Source: Progne subis subis (Eukaryota > Chordata > Aves > Passeriformes > Hirundinidae). From it: a DNA stretch of 64,000 bases. The stretch is taken from NCBI GenBank assembly GCA_022316685.1, contig JAKJHU010000024.1, positions 7,510,501 to 7,574,500 of the forward strand, read 5' to 3'. The notes below the pieces were generated by a model that saw only the letters and a program-made list of their open reading frames with translations, did not search any database and was not told where the DNA came from. A program made the translations under genes and the position numbers. Numbering within the stretch: the stretch's first letter is position 1; each line of letters starts with the position of its first letter. This document shows, one piece after another, positions 21,302 to 34,486 of this stretch.

Positions 21302-24300
21302 CTTAGAGAAAAGAAAATTAATATGAGTAGGTATCTTTTAGGTAATAGAATACTCAACATTTTAGTTTTCCAATAGTAGAAATGCAAAATTATTCAGCAG
21401 TGAAATTTGAACCATGTGTTCTGAAGTAGGTGTTCAGGAATGCTGTACACAGAAGTGATAGCATTTCAACAGGAGTTAACAGTAAACGAAGACATCCCAA
21501 ATTAACAATGGTAGCTAGGAGCCAAACAAGCTCTTAAGTATCTAATTTCTTTTCTTAGATGCTATTAAGAGCTAATACGTTACCTTTAACAGTAAAGACT
21601 CAGCTAATGCATCAGAGTACCAGTCCTACCTTAATGTATTAATGGATTGTGGTCAGTACAACACAAAAAGTTCCATTAAGGAAAACCAAGTATTTTATAG
21701 TTCTTGGCTTTTCCTGAGTAATACACAAATATTTTTAAGTGTATGCAACTGGACTTACCTTAGCCATAGCTAGCATTAATTTAACAGTTTCAGCAGGATT
21801 ATGAACTGGTATTACACGTAAATTGCTGCCCAGGAATCTGCACATCAAAATAAATAAGGTTACTTTTAGAATATATATTTAATTTGTTCTGCCATAAAAC
21901 TCAAACAGCATTCCCACATGATGCAAGCAGCTTTTTAGTGTGCAGTTCTACTTACAGAGGAGGCTGCTTTTATCTTGAAAGGCAAGTGGAGCATTCATGC
22001 TGTTTATAAAGCCATCTGTCCCATTTCTGAACCACTTATTTAGTTGGGATTTGGAAGGGCTCATTTCTTTATCTAGGTCTCTTCAACCATCAATCAGCAC
22101 TTCTTAAGCATGTGTATGTTCAGAGAGAGATAAACCCTCTTCTGTGATATTGATGGAAGACTTTTCAGTGGCAGTAAAAAATATTTGGGTTGCTTTTATG
22201 GCTGTGGAAGAACACAGCAAAGTATCTAAAAACACTGTGCTAAAAATACTTCAGAATTTGAACTAAATCTTTGTAGTGTACTATAAATAAAACTACAAAA
22301 CTACTGTATTCCAGACACAATCGATTAAGAGTGGGATAATTCCACTACTTTCATGTAAAGACTTGTTCACTCAGTACTTTAACCTAAAATGAACTCTTTC
22401 TATAAATAATATTATTCATATGCATTCATTCTTGAGAGAGAGAGAAGGGGATCTTAAGATTTAAAATAGTAGCATGAGTTTCATTCAGTGAGGTTATGGA
22501 TGAGACATCAAAGCACGGGCAAGCACAGAGCCTCTCCCTAAGAACTGCACCTTAAGTCACAATGACGTTACCTTTGCTGCTGTTTTCTGTTGTAGAGCTG
22601 AAACAGGAGAGGGACTTCACAACAATGAATGAGGAATTGTAAATAACCAAAATGAATTTAAATAATGCAGATGAAGTGCCCAGCTGCTCAGTTGCATAGT
22701 CCCCTGTGGCCTCCCCTTGTGCCTGCCACCTGTTCTTCCCCGCAATCTGTCTGATGACTTGGACTCACTCACATTAAGACCTCCTGCTGGTAAGGCATCT
22801 CATCTGAACTTGTCTGCCCTTGCTTCTAATTAGCAAAACTAAATGTTACAGGCACTGTCCTTCTCTAAGCATAGGCACTCAGGTCCCTGGTGAGTTTTGC
22901 TAAAATGTGATATAGGAATAAGGGTTGGATTTACATTTAGAGATCAGGGAAATGATGCAATTTTGCTGGTACTAGAATAGGCTAAACAAAGCACGAATAA
23001 ACAAAGTGCAACAAAGGAACAATTACATGTACTTACCTAGATCTATGAAAATCTATTTCTATAACCAGTTTTGCTTCCAATAACAGCAGGTCTAAGTTTA
23101 TTAATTTGATTGATGGACAGAATACTGGGTGTTTGAACATGTCTGGCCTTTCCTCCAAGGTGTTTAGAACTTACCATCCAGTTGTACTGAGGTTATTTGT
23201 GGAATGCTCATTTCAGCTGTGATGATAAACACTACTTTTCTCCCTCTTCCCTCATGCTATATGCAACTTTAAATAAAGTGTTCATGTTGTTAACAAGAAT
23301 CCTATCATTTTCTTGTTAATAATAATAAAAAATTATCCTTCCCCAACTGCAGCAAAACCATAGATAAGCAGAAAGAAGCAGTAGTAGAAGACAACTTGAT
23401 AATACTAAGGGGCTTTGTTTTTAACAAATCCAACAAGTGGCTTGTAGTTTCAAAAGAACATGGCACAAGTTTTAACCCTACCAGCAGAAGTTCAGTCAGT
23501 TATCTACAAGCAATAGCAGAAGTTCAAGCTGCCAGGTAGTAAAAAAAGCACATGCATAAAAAAAAAAAAAAACAAAACAAAACAAAAAAAACCCCACATA
23601 ATTGTCCCTTGTCAACATCAATTTGATATTGCTTGCAATGAAAAAACATTTTTTATTTTAATAAAATTACTGACTTGCCAAATGGAATACAGTTCTAAAA
23701 CATCACATTTTAGTGATCAGCATGTGCACAATACCCATTGTACATAACCACAAAGTAGACTGAGAATTAGCATTGCCATCACCCAAATAACACGGTCTTG
23801 CTGAATGGTGGCTGAACTTTTAAAACCTCTCATGAAAATTTACAACATTTTCACAAACGGGTAATGGATTTCTTACATTTCATCTCATACACTCTTTATT
23901 CATCAGCATTTGGCAGTATGCCCAGGATTTAATGAAACTGATGCTAGTTACCTCAAGGAGGTAAAGATCAAAGGCTTCATTAGAACAGTCACTTCTTTGA
24001 GGCCAAGAATGACAATCAACTGCAGTTAGGGCTACTGTACCTACAAGAAAATAATTCTGACTACAAGCATGGAGCATAAGCTGATCGTTCTTGTCAGCAG
24101 GTATGTACTAAAATATGCAAGTTTTCTGACTTCATTAGAAATCAGAGATAAAAGTTTTTAAAAAATCAGTTTTAATATATTTTTATACTTTTGGTGTAAA
24201 ATAACACTGATTATTTAATTTTTCTAGCAGTGTAATAGATGTTGTTCCAAGTAAACAGCTGGTAAAAAATCTTCACTTTATAATAAAGCCTTTTCTTATG

Positions 24301-27300
24301 ATGTAAACTTGCCTGTTTGAGAATGACCATGAAAATATGGTTACAGAGCTAAGAAAATTGTTTCATTTTCCAATTCAAGAGAAAACTTTAAAAATAATTA
24401 TATTACATAGCCCTAAAAAGATTGAAAGGAATCTTATTCACTATGTTTTGAGGAACATCCTCTTTTGTTACCTGTGTTATGTCAGATGGATTCACTTGGT
24501 ATTCTTTTTATTTGCTATTAATAAACAAACGCTTCAAATGTTTGGGGTTTTTTTTGTTTTTTTGTTTTTTTTTTCAGTGCATAAATAAAATAAAATTTGT
24601 GTATTCCTGAAATAATTCACAACGGGTAAGGTCAGAACGGACCACAGTGTGTCAACTCCAACCTCCCTGTTCAGGCAGGGTCATCCCAGAGCACACTGCA
24701 CAGGATTACGTCCAGATGGTTCTGGAAAATCTCCAGTGAGCGAGACTCCACACCCTCTGGGCAATCTGTTCCAGTGCACAGTCATCCTCACAGTGAGGAA
24801 GTTCTTCGTCATATTCAGGTGAAATTTCCTGTTCCTCAGTTTCTGTCTATCGCCTCTTGTCCTATTTATTCCTAAAACAATATTTCCAAATCCAAGACTG
24901 CTATTTCATTTCTGCTCAGTCATAAGTTCAGTTTGATGTTGAAATCATACCTTCTCTGAATCCTGAACATGATACTCCATTCTTCTGGTCCATGAAGAGC
25001 AGCTGACAAAACCAAAAAGCTGTTCCGATGAATGTTTATGAACTTCTGAATCGTTTTGGAAAACTCTTCTTCCCCTGTCCTAAGCAAGTCTTGTGTGTCT
25101 GACAGTATAAATGCAATGCCTATTGAGGAAACTGCTGTAAGTGTACAGGTCACGGCAGCAGTGGGATTCTCACCACAAACTGCGAAACACAAGTCTTAAA
25201 GCAACCATTAGTGTAAAATGCAGCAGAACAGAACATGAATGAATTTCCACATCTCTGACAAGGACATTTGGCCAGTGATGACTAGTAGTTTTAAGATAAA
25301 ACTACAAATATCTCAGGTTATATTTCTACCATAACATCAAAAAAACCACCAACTATTCAATCTGCTACAAGTAGACATATCTGAATGCCTTTGAGAGCAC
25401 ATGCTTCAGGAACAAGCAACTGCTATAATGGAATGAATTTAGGGCAAATGTAAAGGCTGACTGAAAAGCTCAGGAAGTCCCATTTCTAAATGAAAGAAAC
25501 AGTTGTAAAATCTTAACAGTTAGCTAAACTGTCTACCATGAGAAATGAACTTACAGCTCTGTCAACCTCAGTTGTTCTGAAAGTCAAGAAGGCTGAAGTT
25601 TAGGAGGGTTAACAACTGAGCATACAAAAGTCTCTCTGAATGTGTGCTAGTCCTTCAAGTTCAGGGCAACAGAAGTATCTCAACTACGTGTCTAGAATAT
25701 CTTCTGTTCTAAAAAGGAAAACCAGCTATTTCATGTTTACAGTTTCAGTGATTTCCTAATCAAATCCACTCAAATAATCCTTTCCCCACCTCCTCTGCTA
25801 ACACCAGCTGTGCAAATTCAACTTAGAAGTCGAAAGCCAAAGGTGTTGGTTCACTCTTACATTTGCAGCCGTGTGTACTAAAAATCTTGATGGCAGCTTA
25901 CATGTTAGTGGCATTTAGCATGTTTGCTCAGTTATAACACAAATTTACTGAACAGTTGAGAGTTTGGTGGTGATCACCCAATCTCATGTAGCTGTTCTAT
26001 AATATGCCCCAAAAAAATAAAATGCAATGAAAGTGTTAAATCCCCAGCATTACCTGTTTCATCCTCTGAGTTATATACAATCATAGCACAGCTCCTTCCA
26101 CTACTGCATGACAGCCCAACAAGGCAGATTTTATTTAGTTTAGTTTTATTTATTTAGTTTTATTAGTTTTATTTATTTAGTAGCCCACAACTAACTGGCC
26201 TGAATTTGTACTTCTTTGGATTTTATGATTTAAAAACTTTAAAGTACTGTACCAGAAAGAGGAAATATCACAGATCCAGTTTCCACTGATTCTGAATAAC
26301 GAACTCGGTGTTGTTGCCTCTGCAGAACTGTAGAAATTTCATGATCCTAAATGAATTTTAAAAGGTTATTTGGAAAAGTTTTCAGCCAACAAGTTAGAAA
26401 TATTCTTAAAGCATCAGCTGAACCACTACAGATAGACTTTTGGCACTGTTGTTCAGAAAGTATTTTTTATTCCACTTTAAAAAAGTACTAAAATGTTAAA
26501 CATGGTCAATTAAGGAAATTTTGAAGTATTTGATTGGAAGTTACAAACACTGAATAACAATTCTGTATGTGTACGTCAGTTCGTCTCAGGAAACTCTTGC
26601 ATAATGCATAAAGAAGCTCAAACACTTTACAGTCTTTTTTCATAAGATGTGCTAAGGGAGGATTTGCAGAACTGAAGATCATACAGTAGTGTGTTTCTAT
26701 GACTGATTAATTAGGCTGCATTATTTTCACAGATGTCAGCATCTCAGCTGGAAAATCGTTCAGAAGTTCTGTATGGGACATGATTTTCTTTAAAGCTTTT
26801 TGACAGCATGCAATCCACACAGGAAAACTAGAACATTGCACTATGCAGCATAATAATCTACAGAATGGAATGTGTTTGGATGTATTTTTCAGCCTGCAAA
26901 AAGCATTTCTGCAGTATGTTCCACAGAAGCTGCACAAACACATATATTAAAGGTTAAATCACTGAACCTTTTTAGCTAATAACATGTTCTTTAACCTACC
27001 CATTCAAAACACAGCCAGCCTGCTTATACAGGGAAGTGCAATGATTTAGTGGAAGAGTACAACAGAAAATCTGGATTGCAAGTGAACCTTGAAGGAGACA
27101 TTAACTAGAAATGTCATGCTTTCAATTGGTGTGGAAAGGGAACACTCAGTGGCAACTGCTTGTAAGGTTTAGCTACATTCTGGAAAAAAAAAAAAATCTG
27201 AGCTGCAAAGCCACTGCTGAATTATTTAATGTAAAAATATAAATAATAGCTATATGAAAATGATAGTTCATAACCAAAACCAGTACAGAAAAGCCATCTT

Positions 27301-28289
27301 GGATTTGTGTTCAGTTACCCCCATCGCTTTGCTTATGGGGAGCCCTTACTGAGAGCAGTAGTTTTGAGTAGAGCTGGGTTAGGAGTGAGTTATGCTGGCA
27401 CAGCCGATGAAATCACTGCCATCCTTTACCTCTCACCATATTATGGCACAAACATGCACAGTTTACAGGCTGTAAATTCCAAAATGAGTGGGCGAGTAAG
27501 TAAAGGCTTTAAACTGAGGTGATTGAGGAATTACTTCAACACAGTTTACCCATTTACACAGTGGAGATGGGGTGATAACCTTGTCAGCCAAGCTAGCATA
27601 AGACATCCCTGCTTGCGAATCAAAGCTCTCTTGCCTCTAAATTCTTGCCAGCTGGCATGAAATTGGCCTCAGCTGCAAAAGCTAATTACCAGCTCCTTGA
27701 CATACCCGTTCACTTTACTTGGGAACGGAGTCAAGGTGTCTGATTTTAACAGAGAAAAAAATATATTAATATCTGTAAGAGTCAGTATCTTAAACTGAAT
27801 TATGTACTTACAGAGTAATTGTCTACCCCATGTTGATACTGTATAGGAAAAAAATACAGTATTTAGGGAGAAATTCAGAAAATTCAGCAACATTTCTGAT
27901 GGAATTATTTATAGAGCAACTGAAAGAGGCATCAGTGCAGTGCAAAAACGATGAGTCAGACTCTCCTAAAGCAGTGTAACTCAGAATAGCAGGTGGCAAG
28001 AATACTAAATAGATATGGAAGTAGCTCGGAGAAAATACAGTTGCACACAAAAAGAACCAGTTTTCTAATAGAAGCAGCTTCAGACTAATTTCCGTTTTAT
28101 CTTGAAAAAGCCTGTATTCAGTGACACTGAATAAAGTATTTCCATATACAGAATATAGGAAATTCTTCTTTGAGCCTTTCCTAGTGAGTCAGATGCTGGT
28201 CTTAACAAGAGGTGTCCTACCTGCAGAGCTGTGCTTATAATGACCGTCGTTATCCACCTTGTCTGCTCCTGCCCGCAACTTTCTGACAT
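21182..28289 (-). CDS. C1orf146: SPO16 homologue (C1orf146), complete coding region in 5 exons
   Basis: C1orf146 is the vertebrate SPO16, partner of SHOC1 (Zip2-like) in an XPF-ERCC1-like complex that binds branched DNA and promotes meiotic crossovers (family knowledge). Five exons, 28221-28289, 26253-26346, 24951-25119, 21759-21837 and 21182-21301, join in phase with GT-AG introns to give 176 residues; human has 180. Matches to human include [67 protein letters not shown] and [12 protein letters not shown]. The start follows a purine-rich AAAAAA and aligns with the human N-terminus. A 3' splice-like TTTTCAG just upstream (about 28336) hints at a non-coding leader exon. Introns are long (about 1.1-3.1 kb). 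Expression is expected mainly in germ cells. Tail to tail with GLMN. Confidence 0.94.
21759..21837 (-). CDS. C1orf146: SPO16 coding exon 4
   Basis: [26 protein letters not shown]. Acceptor GATGTGCAG, donor AAG/GTAAGT. Aligns to human [20 protein letters not shown]. Confidence 0.92.
24627..24866 (-). mobile_element. CR1 LINE fragment (antisense to the plus strand)
   Basis: The plus strand reads as reverse-complement CR1: GTCAGAACGGACCACAG, CAGGCAGGGTCATCC, GACTCCACACCCTCTGGGCA, CTGTTCCAGTGCAC, CCTCACAGTGAGGAAGTTCT and CGCCTCTTGTCCT. It lies in SPO16 intron 3, in the sense direction of that gene, and is 5'-truncated and diverged. Confidence 0.85.
24951..25119 (-). CDS. C1orf146: SPO16 coding exon 3
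   Basis: Residues 55-110: [47 protein letters not shown]. The most conserved exon. Acceptor TCAATAG, donor AGAAG/GTATGA. Confidence 0.95.
26129..26181. repeat. TTTAGTTTTATTTA-type tandem repeat
   Basis: An imperfect tandem array of TTTAGTTT and TTTATTTA units in SPO16 intron 2, just before coding exon 2 as read along the gene strand's downstream side. Confidence 0.8.
26253..26346 (-). CDS. C1orf146: SPO16 coding exon 2
   Basis: [31 protein letters not shown] plus one base. Acceptor CATTTAG, donor TCTG/GTACAG. Matches human [20 protein letters not shown]. Confidence 0.92.
28221..28289 (-). CDS. C1orf146: SPO16 coding exon 1
   Basis: 23 codons: [20 protein letters not shown] then ALQ. Donor CAG/GTAGGA. 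The human counterpart begins MAESGKEKIKWTTTIIISSS. Confidence 0.92.
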
Positions 28290-28591
28290 TTTTTTCCGGT
28301 GGTTTAAGAGCTCTGCAGTGAGGTACTACTTCTGAAAAGTTTGGGAAAAGAGACACGACAAATACGTCCTGCCAGTTAACGAGGTGAGATGTTTGAAGCA
28401 CAGGGACACATTAAAGAGCTGGTTAAAAACCAGCGGAGTGCCACCAGAAGGGAGAGGCGGCCTGGGCGTTTCCGTTCGCCTTTGTGCCAGCTGCTCCCAG
28501 AGCCGGCCGCTCCCGGCCCCTTCCCCGCCCTGAAACCTGTCCTGGCGTGGGGCTGGAGGCCGTGGCACGGCGCGGAGGGCGGGAAGGGAGC

Positions 28592-28756
28592 GGGGCCGCC
28601 CTCGGCCCTCACCTTCGGCCCTCGCCCTCAGACGTTGGCCCTCAGCCTTCAGCCCTCGCCCTCAATCCTCAGCCCTCACCTTCAGCCCACACCCTCAATC
28701 CTCGGCCTTCAGTCCTCACCTTCGGCCGTCACCCTCACCCTGGGCCCTCAGCCCCC
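28592..28756. repeat. Degenerate 6-8 bp tandem repeat (CCCTCAG/CCTTCAG type)
   Basis: About 23 imperfect copies of a short C-rich unit such as CCCTCAG, CCTTCAG, CCCTCAC and CCTTCGG follow one another. The plus strand has almost no runs of G; the minus strand, which is the SPO16 sense strand, is correspondingly G-rich. Confidence 0.8.
28732..28756 (-). other. G-quadruplex-forming motif
   Basis: The minus strand carries four G runs of at least three, separated by loops of 4, 4 and 3 bases, fitting the usual G3+N1-7 rule. It lies at the far end of the tandem repeat, about 450 bp upstream of the SPO16 start codon. Sequence rule only. Confidence 0.5.
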
Positions 28757-30016
28757 AGGAGCCCCGCGGCGCTGGAGCCCGAGGCTCGAGGGAATGTTCG
28801 CAATGGGCGGCGAACTCTGCAGCTGTTTCTGGGCAAGAACAGACCGAGTCATTTTCCACAGGAGTTACATAAACACAGAATTTTCACAATTCAGGGACAA
28901 AAATGCGAAAGCAAGGGGCAGCACCACTTTCAGTGAAAGAGAAATACTGAGCGTGCTGGAGCTTCTTTTTTAATCATGTAAGAAGAAATAATACTTCCAC
29001 GTGGTCAAGAGGAGCTGGGATGCAGGAACCATTAAAAAAGCAATAGTATTCAGCTCTGCTCTTTACCCAGGCATGAGTCTATCTTCTCATACTATCTTCT
29101 GAAACTGGTATTTTTACCAAAAATTAGATATTTCAGTAAAAGCTTTTTCTTTTTAATCACTCTTTAGGGCCTTTTAAAATAGAAGAAACTAACCTCATTT
29201 ATAATATTTTAAAATTCTATACATTTATGTAGCAAATTGTTTGGTTGGCATTGAAATAATTAGACATTGAACTAATTTTAAAATTACTCCTTTTCTTCCA
29301 GGCAAGACATGGATTCACATCTGATTTCCCTCTCCTGTTGGTCAAATCCACCCAAGTTAGAGTAATCCTGCTCTGCAAGGGTATGGAAATGTCATGCTAC
29401 ATTACATGTAAGTAAAACATTTCTAATACTGAATTTTTGAGTATTTGTGGAGCACAAAAGTGAAAGTCAGCAAATTAAAGGAAAATAACAGGTGTATTGG
29501 GTAACCCAACTACAGCATTCCAGAGAGCAGTGACAGGGCCCACAAACTTGAAACCATGTTCTGTAACACAGTGAAACCATGTGCTCTGACTGCATACAAA
29601 AATCAGGGACTTAAGAACATCAGGAATTACTTTAAAGTACAATTATAAAATAATAGAGCAGTTTTATGATGAGGATTTGTGATTCTGCTAACATTTGTCA
29701 ATATGAGTTTTGAATTTATGAGCATGATGAATGAATTTGTTTCAGTACTAGAGAGGGGTAAAGAGAAGGAATTGCTTTGTTTGTAGGGGTTATACTTGAT
29801 TTATAACACTACACTGTTCTGAATTCATATTTTGGATTACATTTAATATGTATGTGCATTAGTCGAATTACAACTATTCTGAAAGAGAAAAAATAGTAGT
29901 AGGGAAGAGGATGGAATAAAGAATGATTCCCCGAGTAAATATCTTCAACAGGTGAGTAGTTTTCAGTTTCTTTAGGTGTAATACTGATGGGCAGTAATAG
30001 AGATGGGCAGTACCTT

Positions 30017-30041
30017 AAAAAAAAAAAAAAAAAAAAAAAAA
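30017..30041. repeat. A25 homopolymer, intergenic
   Basis: 25 consecutive A. The sequence to its left shows no recognised gene or SINE. Confidence 0.95.
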
Positions 30042-30627
30042 GGTAAATTATTACATTTAAAATAAAATGTAATTACAAAGAAATACAAATACTGGATTTA
30101 GGTTCCTAGGTTACCAGCAGTAACCTTTTTTTCCCTGATAGCCACTTACTGTGCATGAAGTTGGACACCTCCAAACTCAGAATATCACTTGAGAAGCATC
30201 AAAGTACAATGATGGATAAGTGTGGGATAGTGAGAAAAACACAAATCATAACTGAAGATGCTTCCTATCAGTATTTTGACTCCAGCTGTTATACATTTAC
30301 TTGTGTAAATTATGTGTCTTAATTACAGTTGGCAGATATATATACCAGAAACTTAATATATTTCTGCTTGTAAGTTACATTTGACAATAGCTGGTATTTG
30401 AAATAAAAATAGGACTCTTTCTGAGACAGAACGTTCTGGGCAGAATGGACCCTGGACCCCGCACTGCCTCCTGTGTGAGATATGAGAGCTGCCCTGGCCT
30501 AATGCTTCTCTGGTACAAGTCTGATGCAATGGGACATGCTGAGTCCCTGGGACTCTGCCCAAGGGACAATTCTGGGAGAAGTTTGTTCTGCAATGCCATT
30601 TGAGTATTTCATGACTTGGCCTTCTCT

Positions 30628-30630
<3 letters not shown>

Positions 30631-30658
<28 letters not shown>
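30631..30658. repeat. T28 homopolymer, intergenic
   Basis: 28 consecutive T after a CTCTCTC stretch. Confidence 0.95.
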
Positions 30659-33273
30659 GAGCCTGAATATTCAGAACACTAATTAAGTAGAGCTTGGACT
30701 CAAAGAAAATGGATTTTTCTGAATTGTGTGTTCTTCAGAGCATTCTTCTCCACAGTAATTTCTTTTCCCAAAAGAGACCTTTGAGGGATCCTGTGCTATC
30801 TGATGAGCTGAAGTTATTTTCCTACTTACTGTTAGCTCTGCTGTGACAGTTTCTGACATTTGGCTAGTCTTAGCTGTATATCTCAGAAGCATTTCTTCCC
30901 CACGCACTACCCACATGGTGCATTTCACATACAGGTGAAGGTGCAGGAGAGAGAAGGAACAGGGCTGAGTCTGGCAGCATATCAGACATTTCCAGGAAGC
31001 AGAGTACAGAAGCCCACTTAGGCAAGAATAGAAAGATCTTGGGACTAGAACTCCCCTATGATGAAGATAATGGCATAAGCATTTGAATGAATAACTAATT
31101 TATGACATGGCAAAATCTATCATCAAATAAGCATTTCTCTATGCTCTTCTGTCCTATATCCTGTATGTTCTACATCAGCACCATTGTTTGATTTTGTGGG
31201 ACTGTAACATAGGTATCTTCCTCTCTGTGTATTTTTATATGAAAAAACTGATTGCCAATCTTCACACACATATCACCCATCCTATTCTCTGATGACACAA
31301 TCAAAGAAAAATCAGTATTTTCGTCGAAAGGAGAAAAAGGAGTGAATATACACTAAACAGATGGAAATGAAAAGTAACTCTTTTTTTTGCTGTTTATAGG
31401 GCACAAATAAAAATTGATGTCAGCAATCCACAAACTGAATTAAGTACAGTGACTCAGCATTTAACTTACACATAAGATTTATTATTTTCTGTCGTACAGA
31501 AATCAACTAAGAACCTTCAGTATGTAGCACGGGAAGAAAGGTTGTGGGACTGTGCAACCATACAGATATTCTGAAAACAGAGCACCATGTTGACAAGAAA
31601 TCATTTCAAAATAGGATTACTTAGGCCCGAGCTCCTTATCTAAGGCTGGAAAGCAAGCAGGTGGGAAAAATGCAAGCATTCGGTTTGAGAGCTTAACACC
31701 CTCCCCTCCACAGGATTGAGTCATCAAAATATTCTAGGACCATAAAACCATGGACTACAGGTAGTGACTCAAATGTTTCTCCATATGCATCCCATTATCC
31801 ATATAATGGATTAATCTTGGTTACTAGAACATGATAATCCAGAAAATAGAGATTGAAGGATTTTTTTCTGTACAGATACAGGAGGAGATTTTGTTACAGG
31901 CAGGAAGTTTGACTTTAAGGTGAGTCTCTTGTTCATGGCTATTACCTCATTCTATGAAAGTCACAAAAAGTTTTGACACTACCTACTGAATCTGGCATGT
32001 ACACAGGGTTTGTCCTATCTGTATTGATCTTAAGCACACTGATATAACTCTACTGACAGGATGTCATGCCACATCCAAAAGAGGGTTATTAAAAAAAAAG
32101 CGAAGAACGAAAATTATTTCATTAGCATAACAGTAAGAAAATTGGAAAAATTCCTACATAAGGATTGCATAGGTGAGGATATTGTAGGTTAAATAAGTTG
32201 GTGAGATCAGTCTCAAAAGTGTTTTATACATTTAAAGAACATGGGGCTAAATTTTTACTCCAGTAACTAGTCTTTCTGTCCAGACACTTAAATAAAGTGA
32301 TCTTTATAAATGTGCATCTGAGGCCACTCACGTTAACTTCAGTTAGAGCAGAGAAAGAGTAGTCACTGTCACTTGAGTGCATAAATACAAAGTATGATGG
32401 GCTACCTGGATAACTGGGCTGAGTCCCAAATTTGTGCATGTGAACCTCTGTTCAGGTTCACCAGAATACACACTCTAGTCCAGTCATCATCTGTAAGTAT
32501 ACAAACCCTATTTTCAACATCAGTGTCCTTGTTAAACGTATCTAGTTACTGAGTAATAGCCAGCCCCTCCATATATTGAGGTTTGAGTTATTGGAGATAT
32601 ATAATCATATTTTACTGTACAACAGAGAAAGAACTCTTGTTGCATGTAATGCAAAGAGTCATATTCTTAGGACTTTGATTTCTCTATCTGGACAGTCTTC
32701 TGAACAATCATTTAAGGAGAACAGGGAAGCAATTTAATGGAATTCCATTATTATTTCATACTTTAACTGTATCCAGATTTCATCAGGATTAGAACCTCAT
32801 TAAGCTGAGTACCATATAAAAACACAAATATGCACAGTGCCTGCCCCCAGTGTCAGCTCCATTACCCTCTCTGAAAAGAGAATGTTAAGCTGAAAGCTGA
32901 TCTGCAGATGTGGCTGTGGATTCACTTCTGTGTTTGCAGAACTGTGGCTTAATGGAGTGTACAGTGCAGATTGCAAAAAGAAGTATGAAAGGAAAGTCAA
33001 ATGCAAGAAATAAACATGCCTGCTCTGTATAACTTCTGGTTTTAGTTACCAAATGTAAAAAAACAAAGAAATTGCCAAACTCAGTATTTTTCCCCAGTTG
33101 ATATCCAGCTTTTAGATAAATCACTTTTCTCTGTTACAGGTTTAGTTTCCTTAAACACACAGTAGTTGTCAATAGGAAGAAGATAGGTTTTAAATTAGCT
33201 AAAGAAGACATTTGAGCTGTAATTTTTCCCAAGTTGAACATTAAACTTTGGAAAGTTCAACTTTTTGGATATT

Positions 33274-33320
33274 AAAAAAAAAAAAAAAAAAATCACATAG
33301 AGCTTAATCACATAGAGCTT
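33274..33320. repeat. A19 run followed by a 15-bp perfect tandem duplication
   Basis: AATCACATAGAGCTT occurs twice back to back (33291-33305 and 33306-33320), directly after a run of A. Confidence 0.9.
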
Positions 33321-34377
33321 TTGTTCAAGAGAGAAAAATGAAAATCTGTATGGATTTTCTGCCAGAGATGAAAGCTTCTAATTATATTTGATTTCAGATC
33401 TAAAAGCCCATTTCCAGAGAATAATCTGTTGTAATAAAGCTGCAATACTTCTCATTTTTTCTTTTGTCCTCTGTTCCTGTGTAGTCCTAGTAAGAACGTC
33501 ATCCATCAATGTACAAATGTTAAATCACCCCAGTCATGAAATATTAACAGAATGCATACAATTATGACTCCTAAATTGAACTCCTTCTAGCTGTAATTTG
33601 TCATACCTACAATTGTACAATATTATTAGTAGAGTAAAAATAGAAAACTACAAAATAGATATATTGGAAAAATAGCATTTCTAGTACATGCATTAATATA
33701 GGTGAGCCCTGAACCTGATTCAGCTGAGGTCAGCAAGAGGTTTTTTTGACATTAGTGAAAGCAAAATAATGAATTCCTAAACGTCTTGGTTCTGAGCAAC
33801 AGATGAACAACATAAGAGCAGTTCTTATCTCCTTCATGCAAAGGTTTAGGTTTTCTGGAGCAAAGTAGAATGAGCATGCTACTTACTATTTTCCAGATGG
33901 CAATAATATATATTGAAATATATATAAAATAGTCTCCGACAAAATGTAGAACAGGTATGTGATTTTTTTTAAAAACATATTCCTTGAAACAAACTGATAG
34001 ACAATTCTAGGGGAACACATCCTAGGGACAGTCTTTGTGAGAAACATGGGAAGTTCTCTTGCCCTAGTTCATCTAAAATAATAACAAAATTTGCCATCTC
34101 AAAAATCGAGTATAATTTTGAAATAATTTAAAACTTTAAAAAGTATGGAATAAGATTATTAAACACATACAGTTTGGTCACATATCATCCAAACTTAAAA
34201 GCATTGCAAGCTAGCCATATTTCTTGTACAGAAATATTAATATTTTCCAATGACACCCCAAGTAGTTTTATTATAATGAGAATAGTTTAATCTCAAATAT
34301 CTGTTTCCCATGAGCATTGTGTTTCTGCCTGCTGACTTTATTATAATTTCATATGCTATGGACATTGATGTGGCCCT

Positions 34378-34486
34378 AAGAACCTGATCTAACTTTGGAG
34401 TTGCCCCTGCTTTTAAGAGGAGATTGGACTACAGACCTTCAGAGGTCAGTTCAAGCCTGCATGTCCCTGTATTGCTATGACTTTTC
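34378..34486 (+). mobile_element. Short CR1 3'-end fragment
   Basis: CTAACTTTGGAGTTGCCCCT, AGGAGATTGGACTACAGACC and TTCAGAGGTCAGTTCAAGCC follow the order of a CR1 3' end, close to the end of the element. Old and diverged. Confidence 0.6.

Larger units (their letters stand above)
28430..28770. promoter_or_regulatory. GC-rich region upstream of SPO16, probable promoter
   Basis: GC content rises sharply in otherwise AT-rich DNA, 140-480 bp upstream of the SPO16 start codon. The left half is CpG-rich; the right half is the tandem repeat listed separately. A promoter role is inferred from position. A 194-codon plus-strand reading frame across it is compositional and not called as a gene. Confidence 0.5.

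Noticed and set aside
28389..28973. Plus-strand frames of 194 and 150 codons upstream of SPO16
   Set aside because: Produced by the C-rich tandem repeat. The peptide is low complexity and changes character outside the repeat.
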